Assembly: GCA_902767025.1 (NCBI GenBank)
Contig: CACXFZ010000129.1
Location: forward strand, 1 to 5,590
DNA length: 5,590 bases
DNA from: an uncultured Coriobacteriaceae bacterium
GTDB lineage: Bacteria > Actinomycetota > Coriobacteriia > Coriobacteriales > Eggerthellaceae
Reading direction: 5' to 3'
In this document: piece by piece, positions 1 to 5,590 of the stretch
Layout of the letters: each line of letters starts with the position of its first letter
Numbering within the stretch: the stretch's first letter is position 1
Translations under genes and position numbers: made by a program
The notes under the pieces: model-generated
Seen by the model: the letters and a program-made list of their open reading frames with translations, nothing else
What the model was told of the DNA's origin: nothing
Database searches by the model: none

Positions 1-11
1 CCTATCGGGCG

Positions 12-17
12 TACAAT
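12..17 (+). promoter_or_regulatory. Possible -10 promoter element upstream of the M13 peptidase
   Basis: TACAAT matches the sigma-70-type -10 consensus TATAAT at five of six positions. It would place a transcription start near base 24 and a leader of about 40 bases. The matching -35 region would lie before base 1, so it cannot be examined. A six-base match alone is weak evidence. Confidence 0.25.
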
Positions 18-53
18 CGGAAGAGATTGGGCATAAGCCTTCCCGCAGGCGAG

Positions 54-58
54 AGGAG
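54..58 (+). promoter_or_regulatory. Ribosome binding site for the M13 peptidase
   Basis: AGGAG within the purine run GAGAGGAGA lies five bases before the GTG at 64. This spacing supports GTG 64 as the start, which also places a complete lipoprotein signal peptide at the N-terminus. Confidence 0.8.
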
Positions 59-63
59 ACCGT

Positions 64-2196
64 GTGAAAACCACGAACCGTCCAAGCAAACTGGCAGCGC
101 TGATCTGTGCGCTGGCGATGTCCCTGCTGCTTTCGGCATGCGCCACCGGCCCTGGGAGCACAGCCGCCTCGTCGGGCGACGGAGGCGCAACGCCCGAAGG
201 TGCTTCTGCGTCGGGCGAGCCCGTCGGCAAGCCCTGGATCACATCGGTGCTCGCCGGCAACCTGCCCTCCGAGCAGCCCGAGGCCAAAGACGACCTGTAC
301 ACGCACTACAACTACGACTACCTTGCCGCCCATCAGGACGAGGCGACTTCGACGATTACCGAGCATGCGGGCGAGCTGCGCACCTCGACCATCGAGGCGA
401 TCAAAGACCAGTCCAAGACCGGGCACGACCTGGAGCAGCTGCGCATCTTCTTCAACCAGGCGGCCGACACCGCAGCGCTGGAGAAGACCGGGCTCTCCGA
501 AGTGCAGCCCTACCTGGACCGCATCGACGCCGTTGCCTCGCTCGAAGAAATGAACGCACTGCTGAAGGCAAGCGACTTCCCCTTCAGCCCCTTCATGCTG
601 GCCAACGTCTCCCTGAACGACACGCGTGCCAACAGCATCGTGGCCCTCAACCCCAACTTCGTGCTCAGCAATGCGCTTCTCTACGGCGGGACGTACTACC
701 AGGATTCCGACGACCCACAGGAGCAGGAAAGCCTGACCGAGATTTTGCAGGGGCTGGCGTCGTATGCGGCGGCCGACTTCATGACTGCCGGCATGAGCCC
801 TGACAAGACGATGGACACCGCGACGAAGATCATCGACTTCGAAAAGAAGCACGGCAAGCACCTCGATTCGGCAGGCATGTACCTGAATGCCGACTACGGC
901 GCGATGGCCGAGGCGACGCGCGAGAGCTACTTCACGCTCGACGAAGCGTGCGCGATGGCCTCCAACTTCCCACTGAAGGAAACGCTCGACAAGATGGGCA
1001 AGGGCGGCTCGGAGACGTACATCGTCAACCGCGCATGGCTCGAGGCGTTCAACGGGCTGTGGGTGGCCGAGAACCTGGACGACATCAAGCTGGTGGCCAA
1101 GGCCCAGGTGCTCAAGGAAACGCGCCCCTACCGCGACCCGACCTCCATGAACGCCCTGATCGAGGCGGCCGGCATGCACGCGCCCGACGCCGAAGAGTTC
1201 GCCTACCAGGCATGCACGAGTCTGGACACGCTTGGCAACGTGGTCGCCAAGACCTACGCCGATGATGTGCTGGGGCAAAACGCCAAGGCCCGCCTGCAGA
1301 CCTTGTCGCAGAACCTGGTGGACACCTACAAGGACCTGGTGGGCAGCACCACGTGGATTGGCGAGGATTCGAAGCAGCGCATCATCGAGAAGCTGGATGC
1401 CATGACGCTCAACGTCCTGGAGCCCGGCAGCGGGTACTTCGACTACAGCGGGCTCGAGCTGACGCCCACCGACCAGGGTGGCACGCTCTTTTCCAACTAC
1501 CTGAAGCTCAAGCAGTACCGCTACGACTGCGAAAGCAGCATGATCGGGCAGCCGGCCGTGGCCGCCACCCCATGGTACGGGTTGTCCCCCACGGAAACCA
1601 ATGCGTTCTACGACCCGTCGTCCAACTCGATCAACATCTTCCCCGGGTTCGTGACCAGCGCCATCTACAACGACGAGATGACCGACGCCGAGCTGTTTGC
1701 CGGCTCCGGCTGGACCATTGCGCACGAGATCAGCCATGGCTTCGACTACACGGGCTCGCAGCTGGACGCGTACGGCACGCCCAACCCCGTGTTCGCCGAT
1801 GCCGACGTGGACGCGTTCGTGCTGAAGTGCTCCACACTTGCTTCGTACTACCAGGGCATCGAGGTCGAGCCAGGCGAGACGGTGGACGGCAGGCTCGTCG
1901 TGGGCGAGGCCGCCGCGGACCTCAGCGGCGCACAGGCCTGCCTGGAGCTGGCGTCGAAGACCGAGGGGTTCGACTACGAGGCGTTCTTCAAGAGCCTCTC
2001 GAACCTGTGGGCGGAAGTGATGACCGAAGACGCCCTGCATCAGCGGGCGCTGGATGTCCATCCGATCAACAACCTGCGCGTGAACGTGAGCGTGCAGATG
2101 TACGATGCGATGTACGACGTGTACGGCGTGGCCGAGGGCGACACCATGTACCTGTCCCCCGAGCAGCGCATCGCCATCTGGGGTCCCAGCGCCTAG
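64..2196 (+). CDS. M13-family (neprilysin/PepO-like) zinc metallopeptidase, lipoprotein
   Basis: A 710-residue protein from a GTG start. The N-terminus is a lipoprotein signal peptide: basic residues (K2, R6, K9), a hydrophobic stretch, then lipobox LSAC with the lipidated cysteine at C26. A Gly/Ser/Ala/Pro-rich linker of about 30 residues follows, so the enzyme is probably tethered outside the membrane. DDLYTHYNYDYL (about residue 75) resembles the usual start of the M13 N-terminal domain, which fills most of the protein up to about residue 500. The catalytic domain then shows NAFY (513-516), the substrate-binding motif that is NAY/NAF in neprilysin. Next come the zinc motif HEISH (554-558) followed by GFD, the third zinc ligand in EAAAD (E615, D619; ENIAD in neprilysin), and HPINNLR (H666, R672), matching the conserved transition-state His and substrate-binding Arg. 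All catalytic residues are present, so it should be an active endopeptidase for oligopeptides. The length fits the family plus signal and linker. It ends in WGPSA rather than the neprilysin CxxW tail. The natural substrate cannot be told from sequence. It is convergent with the neighbouring operon and probably independent of it. Confidence 0.96.
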   Translation: MKTTNRPSKLAALICALAMSLLLSACATGPGSTAASSGDGGATPEGASASGEPVGKPWITSVLAGNLPSEQPEAKDDLYTHYNYDYLAAHQDEATSTITEHAGELRTSTIEAIKDQSKTGHDLEQLRIFFNQAADTAALEKTGLSEVQPYLDRIDAVASLEEMNALLKASDFPFSPFMLANVSLNDTRANSIVALNPNFVLSNALLYGGTYYQDSDDPQEQESLTEILQGLASYAAADFMTAGMSPDKTMDTATKIIDFEKKHGKHLDSAGMYLNADYGAMAEATRESYFTLDEACAMASNFPLKETLDKMGKGGSETYIVNRAWLEAFNGLWVAENLDDIKLVAKAQVLKETRPYRDPTSMNALIEAAGMHAPDAEEFAYQACTSLDTLGNVVAKTYADDVLGQNAKARLQTLSQNLVDTYKDLVGSTTWIGEDSKQRIIEKLDAMTLNVLEPGSGYFDYSGLELTPTDQGGTLFSNYLKLKQYRYDCESSMIGQPAVAATPWYGLSPTETNAFYDPSSNSINIFPGFVTSAIYNDEMTDAELFAGSGWTIAHEISHGFDYTGSQLDAYGTPNPVFADADVDAFVLKCSTLASYYQGIEVEPGETVDGRLVVGEAAADLSGAQACLELASKTEGFDYEAFFKSLSNLWAEVMTEDALHQRALDVHPINNLRVNVSVQMYDAMYDVYGVAEGDTMYLSPEQRIAIWGPSA

Positions 2197-2197
2197 T

Positions 2198-2226
2198 TTT
2201 GAACAGGGGTCGGGCTCCTGTTCAGA
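2198..2226. terminator. Palindrome between convergent genes, possible bidirectional terminator or REP-like repeat
   Basis: TGAACAGG (2200-2207) is the exact inverted complement of CCTGTTCA (2217-2224). With a G-U pair (2208/2216) and a G-C pair (2209/2215) the stem grows to 10 bp around the loop TCGGG. One U-G and one U-A pair can extend it outwards to 2198/2226. It fills nearly all of the 25-base gap between the peptidase stop (2194-2196) and the ABC-F stop codon, which is itself part of the stem (2222-2224). The position suggests termination of both transcripts. There is no clear U-run after the stem on either strand (TTTC only on +), so it is not a textbook intrinsic terminator. A dispersed palindromic repeat is an alternative. 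Confidence 0.55.
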
Positions 2227-3694
2227 TTTCGAGGGCCCCGTTGGTGCAGCGCCAGAGGATGTTGGTGGCCGCCTGCACGAAGACGGGGTCGTGGGACACC
2301 AGCAGGAGCGCGCCGGGATAGGCGGGCAGCATGCGCTCGAGCGCTTCGGTCGAGCCCAGGTCCAAATGGTTGGTGGGCTCGTCCATCACGATGAGCTCGG
2401 GTGCATCGAGGATGCCCAGCGCGAGCAGGAGCTTGCGCGCCTCGCCCGGGCTGATCGACCCGCCCTCCAGGATGCGGTCCGGATCCGAATTCAGCTGCGC
2501 GACGATCGAGAGCACGCGGCCGCGCTTGTCGCTGGGCAGGCCGTCCAGCATGTCGATGGCCGCACGCCTTCGCGCCTGGTCGGCCTCCTGGGGAATGTAG
2601 AGGCACCGAACGCCTGCGGGCGCGTTTTGCACGATGCTCCTGACCAGCGTCGTCTTGCCGCTGCCGTTGTCTCCGACCAGGCCGATGTGGTCGGTGTTGC
2701 CGATGAAGAGCGCAGGCACGTCCAGCGACGATTCGCCGAGCGAGAGCACCTGGGGCTCCATGCGCAGAAGCACCTTGCGCCTGCTGGGCTGGGCGTCGAA
2801 CCACACGTCCGCATCGTAGCGCTTCTCAACGCGTGTGGAGGCAAGTTGGGCTTCGGCGTTCTCGAGTCTGCCGGCCATGCGCGACGACAGCTTTCCTGCC
2901 TTGCCGTCCTGCCCCGAAACCACGGCAACGCGCTTCTTGAAACGCGCATCCCCATCGTGCTTGCCAGCTCCCTTGAGGCTTCTTCTGCCTGCCGTGCGCG
3001 AAGCCTCCTCGCGGCGCCGCTGGGCTTCCCGCTCGATGCGCGCCTTTTCCTTGCGGGCAGTCTGCCGCGCATGGATGGCGCTCGAACGCTCGAGGGCGGC
3101 CTGGGCGGAGGCCTGCGAGTACCCTCCCGGCCGGACGAGGGCAGATCCTCCCGACACGAACAGGCACTGCGTGCACAGGGCGTCGAGCAGCTCGCGGTCG
3201 TGCGAGATGAGCAGCCCGATGCCCGGAAAGCGCGCGAGGGCCGCCGATATCGCATGTCGCGTCGATAGATCCAGGTGGTTGGTGGGCTCGTCCATGGCAA
3301 GCACGTCGGGGCCGGCCCACAGCGCACACGCCACCTGCAGGCGCTTCTGCTGGCCGCAGGAAAGCGTGCGGTAACGCCACGGCCAGTCGTCTTCGAGCCC
3401 CAGGTCGCGGCGAAGGCGCACGGCCAGCCCGTCGTACGCACCCGCGAAATCCTCCAGGTCGTCTGGCGGCTCGGTCGCATCCTGCGCGCAGTAGCGGGAC
3501 AGCAAAGCCGGCGCAACGGAGCCGGCATCGGGCTGCAGCAATCCGCAGGCGACCAGCGCAAGCGTGGTCTTGCCGCTGCCGTTGTCGCCGACCAGGCCGG
3601 TCCATCCGCGCGGGAACGTGGCGCTCACATCGAGCAGGGCGGGCTCGGCTGCCGCAGGATAGGTGTACGAGATGTTCGCAAGGTTAAGCTGCAT
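2222..3694 (-). CDS. ABC-F family ATPase (tandem ABC domains, ribosome-associated/resistance type)
   Basis: A 490-residue protein with two ATP-binding cassettes and no membrane segments, the layout of ABC-F proteins that bind the ribosomal E site. Cassette 1: Walker A GDNGSGKTT (36-44), Q-loop Q71, signature LSCGQQKR (111-118), Walker B LAMDEP (132-137) followed by TNHLD, and switch His H165 in ISHD. Cassette 2: Walker A GDNGSGKTT (341-349), Q369, signature SISPGEARK (413-421), Walker B IVMDEP (435-440) followed by TNHLD, and H468. Between them, about residues 195-305 form a strongly charged, coiled-coil-like linker with an HDGDARFKK...GQDGKAGKL segment of the kind seen in linkers of Vga/Lsa-like relatives. 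Only about 40 residues separate Q71 from the first signature, so the arm insertion of EttA/Uup-type housekeeping members is absent. That favours the antibiotic-resistance (target-protection) or regulatory groups, but no specific resistance gene is recognised. Both signatures depart from LSGGQ (LSCGQ, ISPGE). I chose ATG 3694 because the protein then begins directly with the first cassette strand and AGAGAGG lies upstream; the GTG at 3733 has no ribosome binding site. It is the last visible gene of the operon, 40 nt after the preceding stop. Confidence 0.94.
   Translation of the reverse strand: MQLNLANISYTYPAAAEPALLDVSATFPRGWTGLVGDNGSGKTTLALVACGLLQPDAGSVAPALLSRYCAQDATEPPDDLEDFAGAYDGLAVRLRRDLGLEDDWPWRYRTLSCGQQKRLQVACALWAGPDVLAMDEPTNHLDLSTRHAISAALARFPGIGLLISHDRELLDALCTQCLFVSGGSALVRPGGYSQASAQAALERSSAIHARQTARKEKARIEREAQRRREEASRTAGRRSLKGAGKHDGDARFKKRVAVVSGQDGKAGKLSSRMAGRLENAEAQLASTRVEKRYDADVWFDAQPSRRKVLLRMEPQVLSLGESSLDVPALFIGNTDHIGLVGDNGSGKTTLVRSIVQNAPAGVRCLYIPQEADQARRRAAIDMLDGLPSDKRGRVLSIVAQLNSDPDRILEGGSISPGEARKLLLALGILDAPELIVMDEPTNHLDLGSTEALERMLPAYPGALLLVSHDPVFVQAATNILWRCTNGALEI
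2652..3599. repeat. Internal direct repeats from the duplicated ABC cassettes
   Basis: The Walker A coding stretch at 2652-2684 recurs at 3567-3599 with one mismatch in 33 bases, offset 915 bp (305 codons). The Walker B/TNHLD stretch at 2367-2386 recurs identically at 3276-3295, offset 909 bp (303 codons). Only the outer bounds of the Walker A pair are given as coordinates. Both offsets keep the reading frame, so recombination between copies would produce an in-frame deletion leaving one composite cassette. The origin is the ancestral domain duplication kept similar by motif conservation; recent conversion cannot be judged here. Confidence 0.8.
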
Positions 3695-3696
3695 GA

Positions 3697-3703
3697 CCTC
3701 TCT
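3697..3703 (-). promoter_or_regulatory. Ribosome binding site for the ABC-F gene
   Basis: On the minus strand AGAGAGG ends two bases before ATG 3694 (AGAGAGGTC then ATG). The spacing is tight if GAGG is the core and normal if the 5' AGAG part pairs. It is the only purine-rich site near a candidate start, and it decides in favour of 3694 over GTG 3733. Confidence 0.6.
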
Positions 3704-3734
3704 GATTCTACGCGAGACCACGCCGCGCGGCACG

Positions 3735-4736
3735 CTATGCCAGCACGGAGGCGCCTGCCTGCAGGTACATCTTGGCGTCCAGCGCTTCGCCGTCGCGCAT
3801 GCGCAGCTTCACGAAGGTGGGTGCGCAGAACATGGCAAGCGCATCGCCGTCGAGCGCGACCAGCTTGGAAAACGCAGTGTCGGGCACATGGCGCCAACGC
3901 CCATCGGACAGCCCCAGGCCCTCGATCTCACCCATCAAACGCGCCCCGGCACCGGGCTCTTCGAACAGGGCATGCACATCGTCGGACAACCCCAGCGAGA
4001 AAGCGGCCGACATGCCCAGCGTGGGGCTCGGCGTGCCGTCTTCGAGCACGTCGAACTGCAGCTCCAAGGCGAAGGGCGACGCCAGGATGGGCTCCGCCAG
4101 CTCGCGCAGCGCAGGGCCCGTGGCCGAAAACCCGCAAGATTGCAAGTCGCGTTCGAACAGCCCGAGGTCGTCTGCATAGGCATCCTTCAAGGCCGGGTTG
4201 ACGAAGCAGTCGACGCGCACGGGCGAGCCGGGCCTGCCGGGATGCACGCCCGCGTACCATACGCACCACCCCTGCACCAGGCTTCCCGCAAAGCTCGCGT
4301 AACGCTGGGCCGCACCCGCGCCGGCTGCCAGATCGAAGAACCGGCCCATGTCGGACAGGGGCACGCGGTTCACGTTGACGTGCACGGCGGGGTTGTCGAT
4401 CTTCCCCTCGCTGACATCGTAGGCGAACGCCAGACCGCCACCACCCTGCTCCTCGCAGGCGTACCAATCGAGCAGGGCATCGTAGCCGTTGCCCGCACCG
4501 GCCAGGAACTGCACGCCTTCCTTCAGGGCACTGCGGGAAAGCGCCACGTGCAAATCGAAGCGGGGATCCCCGGACAGCGGAACCTCGAACCACAGCAGCG
4601 GGAACTCGTCGCCCGCCAAACTGCGGACGAACGCCTGGTGGGCAAGCGGCGCGCAATCGCCGAACAACGCCTGCTCGCGCTGCCCTCCCGCCGCAAGCCC
4701 ATAGAGCGCGTCGTAGATGCCCGGGCCGTCCAACAC
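3735..4736 (-). CDS. Uncharacterised protein, paralogue of the upstream gene; possible PT-barrel fold
   Basis: A 333-residue soluble protein with no signal peptide or membrane segment. I do not recognise a named family. GTG 4736 is chosen because GGAGGG sits six bases upstream and the N-terminal extension seen in longer translations lies inside the preceding gene. Landmarks: GDPRFDLHVAL (57-66), YDVSEG (107-111), HPGRPGSP (165-172) followed by R174, QFDVLEDG (227-234), GARLMG (264-269) and a C-terminal K310-L-R...A-K322-M-Y324-L. The same blocks occur in the same order in the upstream gene's product, which shows common descent. Predicted by eye, beta-hairpin-like pairs fall near 46-68, 101-123, 156-179, 221-247 and 299-326, with helical stretches between. 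Five such alpha-beta-beta-alpha units make the ten-stranded barrel of ABBA/DMATS and PagF/LynF prenyltransferases, whose diphosphate-binding residues include Arg/Lys and K-x-Y positions on strands. This function is inference only. The gene is translationally coupled to the upstream gene and followed after 40 nt by the ABC-F gene. Confidence 0.88.
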   Translation of the reverse strand: MLDGPGIYDALYGLAAGGQREQALFGDCAPLAHQAFVRSLAGDEFPLLWFEVPLSGDPRFDLHVALSRSALKEGVQFLAGAGNGYDALLDWYACEEQGGGGLAFAYDVSEGKIDNPAVHVNVNRVPLSDMGRFFDLAAGAGAAQRYASFAGSLVQGWCVWYAGVHPGRPGSPVRVDCFVNPALKDAYADDLGLFERDLQSCGFSATGPALRELAEPILASPFALELQFDVLEDGTPSPTLGMSAAFSLGLSDDVHALFEEPGAGARLMGEIEGLGLSDGRWRHVPDTAFSKLVALDGDALAMFCAPTFVKLRMRDGEALDAKMYLQAGASVLA

Positions 4737-4738
4737 GG

Positions 4739-5590
4739 CTAGCCCTCCACATCCCCGGCGGCGCAGGTCAGGTAGAACTTGGCCGGCTGCGGGTCGCCGT
4801 TTCTGAACTTCACCTTGGCGTAGTTGAACCGGATGCACAAGGCGAAGCGACCCTCGGTGCCGTCGTCTCGCTCGTATCCCACGTGGCGCGCGAACGCCGC
4901 TCCGGCGATCAGCTTCCAGCGGTCGTCTGCCAGGCCCCAGCCCTGCAGCACACCCATGAGCCTCGCGCCGTAGCCCGATTCCATGCATTCCCGCGATTCG
5001 CGGGGAATGGTCTCGTTGAACGACAGCGACAGCCCGAACGTGTCGCCCAAGGAGCCGTCGGGCATGATGTCGAACTGGAAGTCCACCGACGGGGCGATGG
5101 CCATGAACTCCGCGCACCGCTCGAGCATGGGCGCATCGAAGGCATGAAAACCGATTCTGCGAAATCGCTCCCCCAGGTATGCGGGGTCGTCTGCGCAGCG
5201 CGCCAGCTCTCCGCCGTCCATGTAGCCGCCGATGCGCAGCGGCGTGCCGGGCCGTCCGGGGAACAGCCCCACGTAGGCAGGAGGCCAGCCGTCTGGCATG
5301 CGGTCGAGCACGTCCAGGTAGCTTTCGGTGCGCCCGCCTTCCCGGATGGCGTCCAGGAACGGAGCCACCAGGTCGGTGCGCCCGCGCTGCTGCAGGTACA
5401 CGCCCGCCGTGCTTTTCTCGCCGGCGGACAGGTCCAACTCGAGCCCGCAGCTGACCGGGCCACCCGGCTCGCACACGCCCGAGAACCAGTCGAACATGGC
5501 CTGATGGCCGAAGCCCGCACCAGGGGCGAACTTCGAACCGGGCTCCACGTAGCTGTGTACCGACAGCAAGTCCAGGCACGGCTCTCCCAG
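4739..5590 (-). CDS. Uncharacterised protein, first of a tandem paralogous pair, 5'-truncated by the window
   Basis: A partial gene: 283 codons plus TAG are visible and the frame is open to the right edge. A TTG at 5569 could be called as a start, but the seven codons before it (LGEPCLD) align with LSGDPRFD of the downstream paralogue, so coding continues past the window. By comparison about 50-60 N-terminal residues are missing. Landmarks in visible numbering: GAGFG (24-28), LELDLSAGEKS (50-60) followed by VYLQQR, FPGRPGTP (110-117) followed by R119, QFDIMPDG (172-179), GARLMG (208-213) and KVKFRNG...AKFYL (259-274, with K271-x-Y273). No signal peptide or membrane segment is visible. Five hairpin-like strand pairs (about 4-15 partial, 46-68, 103-124, 168-192, 248-275) alternate with helical stretches such as HQAMFDWFSGV and LVAPFLDAI, the same layout as the downstream gene. 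Similarity between the two is concentrated at the ends of hairpins, while the rest has diverged a great deal, so the duplication is old and the two may differ in substrate or form a heteromer. Function is not established; a PT-barrel enzyme is the best structural guess. Confidence 0.88.
   Translation of the reverse strand: MGEPCLDLLSVHSYVEPGSKFAPGAGFGHQAMFDWFSGVCEPGGPVSCGLELDLSAGEKSTAGVYLQQRGRTDLVAPFLDAIREGGRTESYLDVLDRMPDGWPPAYVGLFPGRPGTPLRIGGYMDGGELARCADDPAYLGERFRRIGFHAFDAPMLERCAEFMAIAPSVDFQFDIMPDGSLGDTFGLSLSFNETIPRESRECMESGYGARLMGVLQGWGLADDRWKLIAGAAFARHVGYERDDGTEGRFALCIRFNYAKVKFRNGDPQPAKFYLTCAAGDVEG
4743..4748 (-). promoter_or_regulatory. Ribosome binding site inside the end of the upstream paralogue
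   Basis: GGAGGG on the minus strand lies within the last codons of the upstream gene, six bases before GTG 4736. The upstream TAG (4741-4739) falls between site and start. This arrangement is typical of translational coupling and fixes the start of the downstream paralogue. Confidence 0.8.

Noticed and set aside
1353..2321. Long + strand open frames overlapping the peptidase and the ABC-F gene
   Set aside because: They are Arg/Ala/Gly-rich shadow translations in other frames, typical of high-GC DNA. They have no motifs and compete with genes that carry intact catalytic motifs.
2222..3733. GTG 3733 as the start of the ABC-F gene
   Set aside because: No ribosome binding site precedes it, and the 13 extra residues are not part of the ABC domain. 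ATG 3694 has a purine-rich site and starts the domain cleanly.
3275..4742. Open + strand frames antisense to the paralogues and ABC-F
   Set aside because: Composition is Arg/Ala/His-rich with no recognisable domain. They overlap well-supported minus-strand genes and have no convincing start sites.
4700..4760. Frameshift or disrupted single gene between the two paralogues
   Set aside because: Both products carry the full set of shared C-terminal landmarks, and the second has its own N-terminal region and ribosome binding site, so they are two intact genes rather than a broken one.
4739..5569. TTG at 5569 as the true start of the upstream paralogue
   Set aside because: The codons before it align with the paralogue (GEPCLD with GDPRFD) and the frame remains open to the window edge, so the gene is truncated by the window.
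3735..5579. One 614-residue minus-strand protein
   Set aside because: Its first ~281 residues are Arg/Ala/Gly-rich out-of-frame translation of the upstream paralogue. The homologous frame is the one ending at 4739, and a GTG with a proper ribosome binding site exists at 4736.
1..5590. tRNA, rRNA, CRISPR array, insertion sequence or attachment site
   Set aside because: No cloverleaf, regularly spaced repeats, transposase motifs or terminal inverted repeats with target duplications were seen. Nearly the whole window is accounted for by coding sequence.

Overview
The window is G+C-rich (well above 60% by eye) and densely coding, with only a few tens of bases between genes. Short GTG-started reading frames, Shine-Dalgarno sites of the GAGG/GGAG type and a lipoprotein metallopeptidase fit a high-GC Gram-positive host. 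My best guess is a gut actinobacterium of the Coriobacteriia/Eggerthellaceae type; that is an impression from protein style, not a demonstrated assignment.

Layout. (1) On the + strand, bases 64-2196 encode a complete M13-family (neprilysin/PepO-like) zinc metallopeptidase with a lipoprotein signal peptide. A good ribosome binding site lies just upstream, with a possible -10 box near the left edge. (2) Bases 2197-2221 separate two convergent genes and are almost filled by an imperfect palindrome. (3) On the - strand, reading from the right edge leftwards, three genes look like one operon. The first is a 5'-truncated gene (5590-4739). The second (4736-3735) starts 2 nt after the first gene's stop codon. 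The third is a duplicated-ATPase ABC-F protein (3694-2222), starting 40 nt after the second gene's stop.

The first two - strand genes are the most interesting part. Their products are clear paralogues of each other (shared PGRPG, QFD..DG, GARLMG and K-x-Y segments, in the same order and spacing), but I do not recognise them as a named family. Read for secondary structure, each shows five beta-hairpin-like stretches alternating with helical stretches. This is the pattern of the ten-stranded PT-barrel of ABBA/DMATS and cyanobactin (PagF/LynF-type) prenyltransferases. I offer that as a structural hypothesis only.

If it holds, the operon would pair two tandem PT-barrel enzymes with an ABC-F protein that, by known ABC-F biology, would act on the ribosome rather than in a membrane. 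ABC-F proteins of the arm-less type often protect ribosomes from antibiotics, so a small-molecule or peptide modification locus with self-protection is conceivable. No precursor peptide or other biosynthetic gene is visible here, and the operon continues upstream outside the window. The peptidase is convergent to the operon and probably unrelated to it.
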